From the NCBI GenBank assembly GCA_029204225.1, contig CM055096.1:47501079-47565078 (forward strand): a stretch of DNA of 64,000 nt, in the 5' to 3' direction. Source of the stretch: Diphasiastrum complanatum. Lineage: Eukaryota > Streptophyta > Lycopodiopsida > Lycopodiales > Lycopodiaceae. The position numbers and the translations under genes were made by a program. How positions within the stretch are numbered: the first letter of the stretch is position 1; each line of letters starts with the position of its first letter. Positions 11,539 to 22,942 of this stretch are shown piece by piece. The notes below the pieces were generated by a model. That model saw nothing but the letters and a program-made list of their open reading frames with translations, had not been told where the DNA came from and searched no databases.

Positions 11539-12205
11539 TATAGGAAAAATACCAATTATTCTTCCACAGAGAACACGATGCAAGTTTGAATAAATCAAAC
11601 TAATATCAGTGTCTTCAATTGCAATTTGATCTGATCTGTGTACTAATAGAACAATATTTATTGTGACTAAATATGTGTGCAAAAATTATACGTGGAAGTA
11701 AGATACTATATGGAAAGTATGAGACAACTCAAGACCACATAGACGATAAGAAATTATTGATCAAAAACGATTTTTTATAACTTTGAATTTGATTCATCAA
11801 TATACATCTCTTGTTGTCTTATCTCGTTGTCCTGTCTATGATTGAGTGAGTTTCAACGAGTAGTGCATATGTATTTATATTGCTATAAGACAGGTCTTTT
11901 GGCCTTTTATTTATAGGTTTTTTTGGCCTTTTAATACTTTAACAGTAGAAATCTAACCGTTTACGACGTTTGATATTCAGATAGACACTCTATTTCCAGG
12001 CTCAAATAAATTCTGTTCACGACTATTTCACGACAATCAGTCTCTTCGTTTCAGCTTCATGTTTTGCAAATTGTTTGCGACACTTATCTCTTCATGACAT
12101 TTTCGTCATTCGTGAATTGGTCACGACAGATGATAATTCTTGAGCTTGAAGAAGGAAGCTAGAATATTTCACGAATGGTTTGAGATAGTTTTGCGACAAG
12201 TGAGC
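11539..12205 (-). repeat. 5' LTR of copia element A
   Basis: Direct repeat of 4756-5405, read on the minus strand, with a TATAAATA box near 11875. The outer U3 boundary is uncertain. Sequence up to ~12450 carries more TTCGCGAA-like and TTCGTGAA motifs and may belong to the same LTR, since the partner copy is truncated at this point. Confidence 0.75.
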
Positions 12206-12479
12206 TTGAAGAACAGTCCAAAAGATTTTGCGAATTGTTCGCAACATCTGAGGCTTGAACAAGAAACAAAAAAATTTTGCGACAAGAATCTGTTCGTGAA
12301 TCTTTCGAGCTTCAATAAGAAAGCCACAAGCTTCCACAAGAAACTGTTCGTGAATCTTTCACGAATCTTTTGAGTTGACTGCAAGACAAATTTTGCGAAT
12401 CCTTCGCAAATCTTTTTGAGTTGGTCATGAAAAGAAATGTTTCGAATTCACGTTCATTTATTTCTCATCCTTTGTCAAG

Positions 12480-12980
12480 TAAATTGCATGCTTTGTTGGT
12501 AGAATCAAGATCTGTCTGATCAGTTGTTCTACATCCACTATAAATAGGGACAAAGTCGAGTTTGCTACACATGTTCATATCCTCATTTTAATACAAGCAG
12601 ATTGGTTCTCTTATGAAATGCATTTGTGAATGTCCTTTCTCTCTATTACTTTTCCTTCATCTCTCATGCTTTTGTTGTCTAATTGTTGGATTTGATTATT
12701 ATTAGAATTGCTGTTTCTTATACTTTTTGTGATAGAAGAAGGGAGAGAGAGAAAGAGTAAGCTAGCTTCATTGTCGAACATAGTGTTAATGGATGTAGTG
12801 TTAACGCTTAGGGTTAATGGATGTTAGATCTAGATGTGGATCTTCCATTCATGCTATAATTCGAGATATGCTATCGCTCTCATAGGAACAAACCTACGCG
12901 TGACAACTGACTTCTTCTCCCTGATGCTAGATTGCTTGGATCTTGGGTTGAGGTTAGGCTAGGAAAGAAATCCACTACAA
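12480..12980 (+). repeat. 5' LTR region of a Ty3/gypsy element
   Basis: Lies immediately upstream of a gypsy primer site. It has a TATAAATA box at 12539-12546, and its second half (GCTATCGCTCTCATAGGAAC, then GCGTGACAAC) is related to the gypsy LTR at 33014-33461. The left boundary is not resolved. The end is near ACTACAA at 12980. No 3' LTR is seen, because the element is cut off at 17236. Confidence 0.65.
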
Positions 12981-12983
12981 TTT

Positions 12984-13001
12984 TGGAGCCGTTGCCGGGG
13001 A
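12984..13001 (+). promoter_or_regulatory. Gypsy primer binding site
   Basis: TGGAGCCGTTGCCGGGGA is one base from TGGCGCCGTTGCCGGGGA, a primer site typical of plant Ty3/gypsy elements (usually assigned to tRNA-Asp). Leader sequence follows to ~13325. Confidence 0.85.
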
Positions 13002-13325
13002 GTTACGCCAATTTTTTAGTTTGCATCATGTTTGTTGGATGGTTAGCTTACATTAGGCATCTTGTCGTGGCAATACTATATTTAGATTTTGATTTTCCAG
13101 ATCAAGTCTTTGTCAAATTTTTGGTCAGATCTATTACAATTTGATTCTGATTCTAAGAATTCATCATTCTTAGAAGTGTTGATCGCTTGATCATAGATCT
13201 TTTTCCAAAAATCAGGAATCTGATTATTGTCAAGTGAAAGAAATTTTGTAGATCTAAACTAAGATAGTTCCTGATTGAAAATCTAGATCCAATCTCATTG
13301 TTTGCTTGTTGTAATTTGTAAAAAT

Positions 13326-14883
13326 GGTTGCTCCTTGAGGTAGTTCTCAAGAAGTCAATCCAATCATTTTTAGGAGATCATCCCGTTTGGATCTACCCAA
13401 ATAAAATGGATTAACAGATCCAGTTAGATTTCTCAAGATCTATGCGAAATCTTGTGAAGTCTATGGTGAAGTTTTCTCTCAAGATAAACTTAAGCTATTT
13501 CCAATGGCCTTAACGGGTGCAACACAAGATTGGTATTATAATCAATATAAAACTGAGTGCACAGACTGAGAAACTGTTAAATGAGCCCTTATTACACGGT
13601 TCAAATCTCGGAAGTTTATGGAAGACCCTTTTCTACTTTTAAGTAAAATTAAAATGGAAAAGCTGGAAATGGTTCAAGATTACATTGAACGGGTTAAACG
13701 CCTTATGTCTAAGTGCAAACCCGAGATGATTAACGAAAATGCCATGATTATGTGATTTTTGTCAGGTCTACCTAAAAGAATCAGGCGCGAGTTGAAACGC
13801 CATAATTAGTACGCAATTTTGCAAAATGCTATGGATGATGCAATACGAGAGGAGGATGAAGATTCAGATGACGAGCCGAATATTAGTATATTGCCTTATA
13901 CAACAGGACAGACCACTATGACATCCACCACTATCGCATCAACGAATATCAACGCTACTGCAGAGATGATGCTCAACGAGTTCGAGAAACTTGGAAAGAA
14001 CCAATAGATATTGATGGAAAAATTGCAATCGCAATTTGATGAAAAGATCAAAGCCTTGGAAGATTTCCATGGAAAAGCGAATAAGAAACCTGAGAAGTTT
14101 GCTAATCAGGAGAAATGTTTGGTGTTCCATTTGTATGGCAATCACACAGTGAACGAATGTCCACAATTAAAAAAATGAATGGCACTCAATATATGCCATT
14201 TGTGCAATTCACTTGACCATGAAACTGCTTATTGCCATTTTAATCCTCGGATTATCCAGCAATGATATGTTCAGATGGGATATCGAGAACCCCTTTACGG
14301 AAAGGATCCTGCAACCAAACCTTGTCAACCTGCTCTTGGGTATTCAAAAAAACTAGTTTTACCAGCCCCACCAACACAATCGGCTCCTCCTGCTAATTTG
14401 ATGAAACCAGAACCTTACAAACGTAATGAGCAATGGAACTATAGTAATGATCATGAGAGAGGTCCTTCAGAATAGTATGCTATTTATGCTACCGCACAAC
14501 ATGCATCTAGAAATTGGACCATAGTGCCACTTGGATGCTTTGCATGTGGAGAAAATCAGAGAGTTGCAGAATGTCCAAACAAAGGCAAATTTGTACCATT
14601 TTGTCTTGACTATGGTTATGGGTATTGCTACAAGATGTGTCCAGCAAGACCGAAGCCGCCATCGGCTACAACTCCTATAAATTTGATAACAATCAAGCAA
14701 AGACCAACAGTTCAACCTGAACCAAGTATACACTTGATGGTAGTTACCAGAGCACATAAGCAGAAAGAACTTATACCAGATCCAGTACCTGCTAATTCTA
14801 TACCATTAACTGATATACCAACAACATCTGGAGTCTATCCAAATCTCCACGCCGAAAAGAGGAGATATTTGGATATGAGGTAG
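13326..14883 (+). pseudogene. Ty3/gypsy gag remnant
   Basis: One frame holds a gypsy gag with about nine in-frame stops. The retrotransposon gag domain is visible (DWYYNQYKTE, then LITRFKSRKF, then YIERVKRLMSKC, then FLSGLPKRIRRELKR). A CCHC-like pair follows (CLVFHLYGNHTVNEC; CHLCNSLDHETAYC), then a third (CFACGENQRVAEC) and a proline-rich tail. The stops are TGA, TAG or TAA at sites where W, Q or R is expected. Family context suggests roughly 600-700 residues when intact. Confidence 0.88.
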
Positions 14884-14967
14884 TGAAGAAGAAGAGCTTG
14901 AAGCCGGTAAAGCAGCAGCCGAAGTCCATTCTTCACCTGTGCAGCCACCAAATAATCTCAAACAGAT

Positions 14968-17236
14968 ATGAATACTCAGTTGCATCATCATGAAGAACCC
15001 TTCAAGATGACTGAATTGGAAGCGCCGCAAACAAAGTTAATCATGAATATTTTGTCTAGTAAGATAGATATTATATTGGGAGAATTTTTGAAATTGGTGC
15101 CAAAAGCAAAGGAAGTATTAGTGCAGAAGTTAACTCAAACTAAACCAGAGGTCCATCAAGAACCACTTTTTTGTGCTGGATTTAAAGAATCTAATGAAGT
15201 ACTCCATGTCGGAGCCGTTGGAAAAGTGAGCAAAAAAATATCACTTTGCCAATACAACATAAACAATTTTTCACATAAGCAGCCGTGATAGATGGAGGTT
15301 CGGTAGTTAACCCTTCAACAAACTTATGTGCAAAATGGAGCCTTACAAGGATTAAGCCTTCGGGTTTTTCCATTAAGCTGGCTGATCAAACGATTGATCG
15401 TCCACGGGAAATGGTTGAAGACATACTTGTCAAAATTGTCGGAGTACAGTTTGTCATTACTTTTGTAGTAATGGACTTAACTGATGCACCAAATGTCTAT
15501 CGAGTCCTATTGGAACGTCCATGGTTACAAGTTGCACAAGTGGTTCATAACTGGGGTACCGGAAAAATCACTTTTGAAAATCGTAAGCGTGCAGTCAAAG
15601 TGGATCCTATAACTTGGACTATCAGACCAGTAGCCCAAAAAGAGCCTGATGATTCATCAACAACGGATCATACCTATGACTGCTGACCAGTAAAAAATTG
15701 GAGAGTTCATTGATACTATCAATCGGAATCAAGCTCTTGCAACAATTGATTGTACAACAAGCTATATGTCTCAACAAGATAATCAGTCCATCAACTTGAG
15801 AGCGAGATTTTATTATTGGATCGAACTTTGGATAAACTGATTACTTTTCCATTGAATGTGCACAACGTAGCTTGGATATCAATGGAACCCATACCAGATC
15901 CGATTGAAAATGAACTTATTCATGTGAGTCATGCCTTGACTTATGATGACAATGCATAACTGATGAGCAAGTACTAAATCACATGGACCCTATAGATTTA
16001 AAGTAATGACATTCCCCATGAACCGACAATAAAATCGTCAAAAGAAGTTATATTGAAGGAAGACAAGATCACATGATTAATGACGAAGAAACAAGCTAAG
16101 CAACATTATAATACGGTCCTAAAATGGGAAAATCCACCTCAAAAGATTGATTCCAAGAATGTGCCACCTTTATTGGATAAAGGCAAAGGAAAAGTTGACA
16201 AAAATTCTTCAAGTTTAAGTTTTAGCAAGATATCACCATCTAGGAAATCTTCACCTTCAAAGAAGAGTCTATCTTCTCGGAAGTCATCGCTCGATTCCTG
16301 CTAAGAAAGCTAAGCGAAGATCCAAGACTAATCCTTTTGACAATGAACAATCAGAGGAAGTCCAGCATGATATGCCAGAGCATTTCAAATGCTATACTTT
16401 GGATGACGTGATGATTGTGTTACCAAAAGCACATCGTGAACCTGAAGAGAAAGAAGCAGAAACCAAGGAGGTTTACGATGGACCAGCCAGGATGCAGCCT
16501 ATGAATCTTGCTGAACTAGGAGAACCAGATTAGATTGTCCAAGTTGGAGCACAACTCACTTTTGAACAGTTTTGAGATACGGACATTGCTTATCAATTAT
16601 CAAGATTGCTTTGCTTGGACTTATAAAGATCTCAAAGGGATTCCGACATCAGTTATTGAACATACCATACCCTTAGTACCTGATGCAGTTCCAAAGGTCA
16701 CAAGATTCTATCGTTGTAATCCTAATGTTACGTATTGATAAAGAAAGAGCTACAAAGATTGCTTGAAGCCGATTTCATTTATGAGATTGAGCACTGAATG
16801 GGTTTCACCAATTGTCATTGTTTCTAAGAAGATTAGAAAATTGAAAACTTGTGTGAATCTCAAAGCCTTGCTGCAGCGGAAGCTTACAATTTTTTGGATG
16901 GATTTAGTGGATACAACCAGGTCAAAATTGCACCTGCAGATCGTCATAAAATAGCTTTTGCAATAGAATGAGAAACCTATGCTTATAAAGTAATGCCTTT
17001 TGGACTTTGTAATGCACCTAGTTCATTTCAATAAGTGATGCAGTGCACTTTTAAAATTATCTACAGAAGTTTTTTGACATGTACTTGGATGACCTCAGAG
17101 TCCATAACACAGATATAGACCACCTGGATCGGTTGGAAAAAGTATTTGAACATTGTCGCAAGTACCAAATTTTCTTAAATCCAGAAAAGTGTCAGATATG
17201 GGTTTCTCACGGAGTTGTTCTTGGGCATGTGGTATC
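14968..17236 (+). pseudogene. Ty3/gypsy protease and truncated reverse transcriptase
   Basis: The protease part is at 15285-15686: IDGGSVVN as the active site, LADQTIDRP, then LLERPWLQVAQVV. A frame change precedes it at ~15280. A basic serine/lysine-rich linker lies near 16200-16300. Reverse transcriptase begins near 16600 (DCFAWTYKDLKGIP) and includes VMPFGLCNAPSSFQ (~17000), YLDD (17080) and LNPEKCQ (~17185), ending at LGHVV. Stops and frameshifts are frequent and part of the palm is deleted near 16870. The gene ends where the LTR of element C was inserted. RNase H and integrase are missing on this side. Confidence 0.9.
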
Positions 17237-17957
17237 TGTTGAAATTGTCACTTCCAACTTGGTTAATGTAGCATGTTAATATTAAGATCTATGTTCATAG
17301 GTGTGAACTTAACTTTTGACTAGAATCTAAGAAAAAGCCATTTTGGTCAAAATCCTTGTAAATAGTTTGCACTTCCATGTGAATGAGTACTGCTCCCACA
17401 TGTCAAGTGTCATGTGTCAACCTTAGCATTCAAACATCTAATTTACTCATTAAACATCAAATTACAATGGAAATGCAAGAAATCAAGAAACTAGTCAAAA
17501 ATCAAGAAGATAGCTAAAAGTAGCAAAATTCCACCAAATTAGGCAAAGTAAGGTATCTTTATTCATGATTATTGATCATTCACAAGATAGGGCCTGATTT
17601 TAGAGCATGATCAAAGCTCTCATGTGATTTTAGCCACATGACCCACTTTCTCTATCAAGAAAGCTCTCCAAGAGAAGCTCCAAGATCTCTTAAAACTCAA
17701 AATTACAAAATGAACAATAGCCTCCAAATTTAGCATGACCTCAGCTACTTATAGTGGTCATTTGTGTCTCTACTATAAGTTTGGGGCCTTATTTGACTAA
17801 TTTGGGCCCTACAACCATTATTACAAGTTCGCTGTTCACAAATATAGCAAGGTTGTTCGAGCCACCTTATTAACTGTCCTAATGACTAACTCTAGTCTAC
17901 TTTAGCTCCATGGCCATATTTGGCAACTCATGGTCTAATTACATGCAGCACATGACA
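17237..17957 (-). repeat. 3' LTR of element C (minus strand)
   Basis: On the minus strand the sequence AGGGGGAG is followed by TGTCATGTGCTG, and ~720 bp later by TTTCAACA. This gives a TG…CA LTR with its polypurine tract at 17958-17965. An AATAAA-like polyadenylation signal (GAATAAAG) lies inside. It interrupts the gypsy RT at LGHVV. No second copy of this LTR is recognised in the window. Confidence 0.7.
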
Positions 17958-17965
17958 CTCCCCCT
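17958..17965 (-). promoter_or_regulatory. Polypurine tract of element C
   Basis: AGGGGGAG on the minus strand directly precedes the TG start of the LTR. Confidence 0.7.
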
Positions 17966-17989
17966 ATTTTAAGGATTTTTGCCCTAAAA

Positions 17990-18755
17990 ATGAAGACCAT
18001 GTAGTTCTTTTGTTGAGTGCCATGCTTCATGAATCCGTTGGTGGTAGTCGAAGATATTTGGCCAACTTGAGTAAGAAACATCTTTTCTTGTATTATTCTT
18101 GTCATTAGCCATCTACCATCAGATTTTGTTGCCTCAAATTTTTAGCGTAGGACAAGGTTGCAACGAGAATTCTTCATAAAGAACCTTTGATCTACAACTG
18201 ATCCCATAGATTTGATAAGATTACTGAAGAAGAGATTGATGAAACACAGGAAAGTCTCAAGTTGCATTAGTTCTGCATGGGTTGACAGGATCCAAGCAAC
18301 AGACATTCAAAAGTCTTCTTTCTCAGTATCTTCCTTGATTGGATGGGCTATCCAATTCCAGATGCATCTTTTTTTGTCCCTGCATCCGGTGTTATAGCCT
18401 TATGCATAGCTCCTTGATGTAGCATAGTGGTATCCATTTCTAGCTCCAAAGCAGTTATTAAAGCCATGCATCCCACATTCGGATTCAGCAAATCCCATGC
18501 AGTGTAGGGATCTTTTTGGTCATCTGTATACAAGGAATTTGACGATTTTGAATTTAGTTTCCAAGTTAACATGTTTTCCTTGTTGATAGGATTGATGACA
18601 TTCTCCAATGCCAGAATATTCAAGGATTTTGCACCAACTCCTTCCATCAATATCACGTTAGATTCATTGATTGGTAACTCGGTGCAGATTTGCTTCAGAT
18701 GTTCGGTTGGATCTATTATTATTGACTTCATCAAAGCAATGTTGATACCAATTTC
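17990..18755 (-). pseudogene. Unrecognised coding sequence in element C, 3' half
   Basis: A 142-codon minus-strand frame (18348-18776) begins inside the adjacent LTR by chance, but its body reads like protein: EIGINIALMKS, then HLKQICTELPIN, then DPYTAWDLLNPNVGCMALI. Coding-like sequence continues towards 18040 in other frames. I do not recognise a family. It lies just inside the polypurine tract and LTR of element C. It continues in phase with 22943-23130 once copia element D is removed. Options are an uncharacterised retrotransposon reading frame or a captured host gene. Confidence 0.45.
18111..18278 (-). repeat. Inverted repeat partner of 26107-26284
   Basis: About 170 bp match 26107-26284 in reverse complement at high identity, including GTTTCATCAATCTCTTCTTC and GATCAGTTGTAGATCAAAGG. 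It lies in the coding-like part of element C. The two arms are 8 kb apart and point towards each other. Confidence 0.85.
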
Positions 18756-19031
18756 TGTCAAGGATCTTACTGACAATATAGTTAGCTAATTTGCAAGCAA
18801 TCTATCATCAAACAAATAAGCAGTAAAGAGAGATTACACACCAACCCAAGAGAACACTTCTGAACTGTATTTACAAAAGATACTAAAAGATCTATATACA
18901 CAGTCTAATTTTTGTGGGGTACCGCTGCATGACAGTTTGGTCCCCGTTACGGGATGCGTGTCGCAACTTACACTACGTGTACCGTCAAATTGGCACACAT
19001 GCATACTATCACAAAGACAGTAAAAAACTCG
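18756..19031 (-). repeat. 3' LTR of element D
   Basis: Direct repeat of 22677-22942 with few differences. On the minus strand it ends CCTTGACA. Confidence 0.85.
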
Positions 19032-19494
19032 GTGTCTCACTTGATTATGGCCAAATGTGGCTCTATATATACAATAAGTGGGAGCTCATGGTACTGATCA
19101 TTACTTTGATTCCACATGTGTGAAGGTGCTTTGTCATATGATGATTCATCATGCAAAACTGACACTTGGACAAAACCTTCTATTTTGAGCACTTTTGGTC
19201 CATTTTTCTTCTATATGGAGATCTACTTGGAAATCTTCTAGAAGTCGAAATTCGCCTACTTCAGCTTATTCCACACATGTGAGCTGTCCTCTACACATGT
19301 GATGTGACACCTAACCAAAGGATGTGGCTCATGCAAGCAATAGATTGATGCCATGTGTCATATGTCTAGAAAACTAGTTTTTGGCCTTTTTAGCCACTAG
19401 AACTTGAATTAAATCATATGTACAACCTATATGATTATGGTACATGACAAGTACACTATTTTCACACGTGGTAACAGGCTCCACACATGTGTGT

Positions 19495-20228
19495 TTATCT
19501 ATATACAAGATTTTTGGCCTCTACCAAGCTTATTTTTGCATTTTTCACATCAACTACCCCATTTTGTTGAGGTGTATCAACTTGCGCAAACTCATGTTTA
19601 ATGCCATGCTCCTTGCAAAAGTCAATAAAATCTGTGGAACGATACTCACCACCACGATCTGCCCTGAGTACCTTGATCTTAGCACCTGACTGATTTTCAA
19701 CCAATGCTTTGAAGCTTTTAAAGCATCCAAATGTGTCAGACTTCTGCTTAACGGTGTAGATCCAGGCCTTCTGTGAGTAATCATCAATGAAGGTTAGCAA
19801 ATAAAATGCTTTACCAATAGAATTACCTTCATTGGCCCACATAAGTCAGAGTGTATCAACTCAAACACTTGTTTTGCCCTTGTTGCACCTTCTTTGTTGA
19901 ACTTCTTCCTATGTAACTTGCCTAGCATGCACTCCTTGCAAATGGACTCTTCTTTGTCATCCAAATTAGGTAAACCTGTTACCATCTTGAGCTTACGAAG
20001 TAGCCTCAAGCTTTTGAAGTTCAAATGCCCCATGCGCCTATGCCATAAATCAGTTTGTGATATAGATGTAGACGGTAACACGTTGCATTTCGTAACAACA
20101 TTATTTAACTTGTACAAACCATAAGTTTTATCCCTAAAGCCATCAACAATCACCTTGAAACCCCATTTCACATCCTTGATCTGGCATTTCTTGTCGTTGA
20201 ACTCCACCTTCAACTTATAATATGTCAT
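19495..20228 (-). pseudogene. Copia integrase of element D
   Basis: On the minus strand: LWHRRMGHLNFKSLRLL, CKECMLGKLHRKKF, then the core with HSDLCGPM (~19830), a frameshift, FIDDYSQKAWIY, LRADRGGEY (~19645) and TPQQNGVVDVKN (~19570). The last block normally reads NGVAERKN, so the catalytic glutamate appears replaced by aspartate. The reading frame ends at 19495, before the integrase C-terminal part. Confidence 0.88.
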
Positions 20229-20252
20229 TATACCAACAGATAAAAGACTCTT

Positions 20253-20450
20253 CTAAAGGCCAGGAACATACAACACATTTTCAATTACCTTCACATGTCC
20301 ATCAGGAAATTGAATAGGCACTGCACCAACTCCATGGATTTGGCACTCGTCGTCATTCGCATGTGCAACTCTATCTCCATCATCAGTAAGCTCCAGATTT
20401 TTAAACCATGATTTGTTGCCAATCATGTGTCTCGTTGCTCCTGAGTCCAC
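20253..20450 (-). pseudogene. Copia protease of element D
   Basis: DSGATRHM active-site block at the start, then GVGAVPIQFPDG and NVLYVPGL. These are the standard conserved blocks of copia protease. It sits between the gag zinc knuckle and integrase, with a stop after VPGL at 20253. Confidence 0.88.
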
Positions 20451-20479
20451 GTACCAATGTGTATGATCAATGGAATGTT

Positions 20480-21343
20480 GCGATGCTAATGTTGTCGCAA
20501 ATGTCGTGCCTTGATCTTCGTTATCACTATCATTCTCTTCTTCGACAAATTGTCCCTCTTAATATCCGCCTTCTTTTTGCGACAATCTCTTGCCCAATGT
20601 CCAGGCTTTTGGCAATAGAAATAGTTGCCTTTCTTCTTCTTGCTTGATGTGGATCCTTGATTGTCATCTTCCACATTCGACTTCTTGGATTGTTTCTTGT
20701 ATTTATGCTTCCCTTTGGCTAGCATTGCTTGATCTTCCGATGTGGGAAGTCAAGTTTTTACCACTTCACGCCTTTGTTCCTCCTGTAGGATGATGCCATG
20801 AAGATTTTCAAATGTTGGTAGTCTCTCCCTTGAAGCAATGCCACTTGCAAACATTTGGAAATTTTTGGGTAGCCCATTTATAGCTGTGTGAACCAGCTCA
20901 CCATCTCTTATTGGTTCACCAATAGCTGTTAACTGGTCTCATAACTCCTTTATTCGTGTGAAATAGGACCCTATGCCCTCATTTTCCTCCATGCGAACAC
21001 TTATGAGTTTGGTCCTCAAAAACATCATTCGAGAGGGATTCACCGTTTGAAATTACGTTTTGAGTGCATCCCAAGTGCTTCTTGCTGATACAGCTTCATT
21101 GATGTGGGCAATAACATGATCCTTCACTGACAAGTTTATCAAGGATAAGGCCTTCTGCGCCCTTTTGTCAAATGCACGAATATCGACTGGAGTTGTAGCT
21201 GGCCGTTGTTCCACCCCAGTGACAATGTCCCACAGCTCCTTTTCCATAAAAATACTTTTCATTTTGAATTTTCAAATGCTATAATTGGATACCCCGTCCA
21301 ATCTACTAGCTTCTCCAAGCACGGATTCTCCCAATCTTGCCAT
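20480..21343 (-). pseudogene. Copia gag of element D
   Basis: The likely start at 21343 gives MARLGESVLGEASRLDG. One early stop (NYSI*KF) is followed by ELWDIVTGVEQ, a helical capsid region (~20770-21260) and one zinc knuckle CQKPGHWARDC (~20590). At least one stop and a frame change interrupt it. Confidence 0.85.
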
Positions 21344-22660
21344 TTCGCCAAAAATTGCTCCTATAGCGCCTTAATGAGGCCCAATGGCAAGCTTATAGAG
21401 CAATTTAGACTTCTAAAAGTCAACTTTAAGGTCTGACCAAAGACGTTTCAGGACCTCCTACCGCTTTTTTGCCAAATCGGAAGCCAAATCGGTGTTGTTC
21501 TCTGAAATACTCTTCGTCACCAACTCCCAACTACTTGTCCACTGGAATGGTGAAAAGACTTTTGGCGCACTTCGAACACCTTCTCCGCGGAAATTCCTCT
21601 ATTTTTAGGTACGATACTTGCAGGGTACAGTCCTTTTCTGCCCTTAATTTGGAGGATTTTGGCTTTTGAACAGCCTTAAACGGAGAAATGAGCTAAAAGG
21701 TATGTGCCATTATAGAAAATGCACTGTTTCTTCACAATGAAACAACTTCAAACTTCATGAATTTGGGAACCCAACTCCAATTTCACATTGAAGATTTTTA
21801 AAGAAGTTGAAGTGTAAAAGACCCTTCAATTTCTTAAGGCCTTCTTCAGGGCATCTTTCAAGTCAATCTTCACCGTTAGACGAGATCCAACGGCCCACGC
21901 TGCTCCTTGAGAGGTCAATCTCAGTCATCTATCTTCTAAAGCTTTGATCTGATGGTTTGCAAGCGATGTGGGCACTGATCCACGCTCCCCTGGCCGCTAG
22001 ACCCTTCCATACACAAAATGTTTCTCTCCTCTGGGCACACGCGACCTGTCCGTCGCGACCCTCTCCATCTCTCTCCTCTGGTTTTCAGACTATGGTGAAC
22101 AACTAGAAGAGCCTAGCTGTAAATCAAGCCTGCATCTACACTCTTTTGCCGCTGGTCACAGCTCTTTGACAGCGGATTCAAACCTCTGAATCGCCCACCT
22201 GCACCCTTTTTTAGTTTCAAAAATATGCTTCTACAGGGAAAGATCCAAGCATGTATAGCTTGAAACCCTTGGCTACCTGCAATTGCCTGATCTTCACAAC
22301 TTAATGCAATCCCTGCTCCACGGCTTGTTATAATCTTCTAGCATCTTCTTAAAAACTCTAGGGTGCCCACTGTCAATAGTTTACAGCTCCAAAACTGGTT
22401 TTCTACTGTGAGAAATCAACAACTTTCTCTCTTAACACCCTAGCTGAGGAAACTTCCATAGCTGAGAAGATGGACAATTGCACTCTGAGTGCTTCATGGC
22501 TGACCAAATAACATGCTCTGAGGTCACCCTATTACTTGCTACCCATTGCTTCAAACCGCTCTACAAAGGATTGCTTGCTTGACTAACCGTAAACAGTTCT
22601 TCTAATTTTTCCAAAATTCGGCTTCCAACTAACACTGAACTACTCCACTCCCAGTCTCTA

Positions 22661-22676
22661 ATACCATGTCAAGGAT
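22661..22676 (-). promoter_or_regulatory. Primer binding site of element D
   Basis: On the minus strand TGGTATTAGAGACTGG directly follows the LTR end. It matches TGGTATCAGAGC with one or two changes. Confidence 0.8.
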
Positions 22677-22942
22677 CTTACTGGCAATATAGTTAGCTAA
22701 TTTGCAAGCAATCTATCATCAAACAAATAAGCAGTAAAGAGAGATCACAAACCAACCCAAGAGAACACTTCTGAACTGTCTTTACAAAAGAGACTGAAAG
22801 ATATATATACACAGTCTAATTTTTGTGAGGTACCATTGCATGACAGTCCGGTCCCCGTTACGGGACGCATGTCCCAACTTACACTATGTGTACCGTCAAA
22901 CTGACACACATGCATACTATCACAAAGACAGTAAAAAACTCG
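22677..22942 (-). repeat. 5' LTR of element D
   Basis: Partner of 18756-19031. The outer end is taken as the last shared bases (TAAAAAACTCG on the plus strand). Confidence 0.8.

Larger units (their letters stand above)
18756..22942 (-). mobile_element. Copia element D (minus strand, lacks RT-RNase H)
   Basis: Two LTRs (18756-19031 and 22677-22942) flank a minus-strand body with primer site, leader, gag, protease and integrase. The integrase ends at 19495 and only non-coding sequence follows up to the 3' LTR, so RT and RNase H were deleted. The leader (21344-22660) is about 1.3 kb and shows no gene. The insertion splits an unrecognised reading frame. No clean 5-bp target duplication is visible (ATTTC left, AAATC right). 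Confidence 0.85.
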
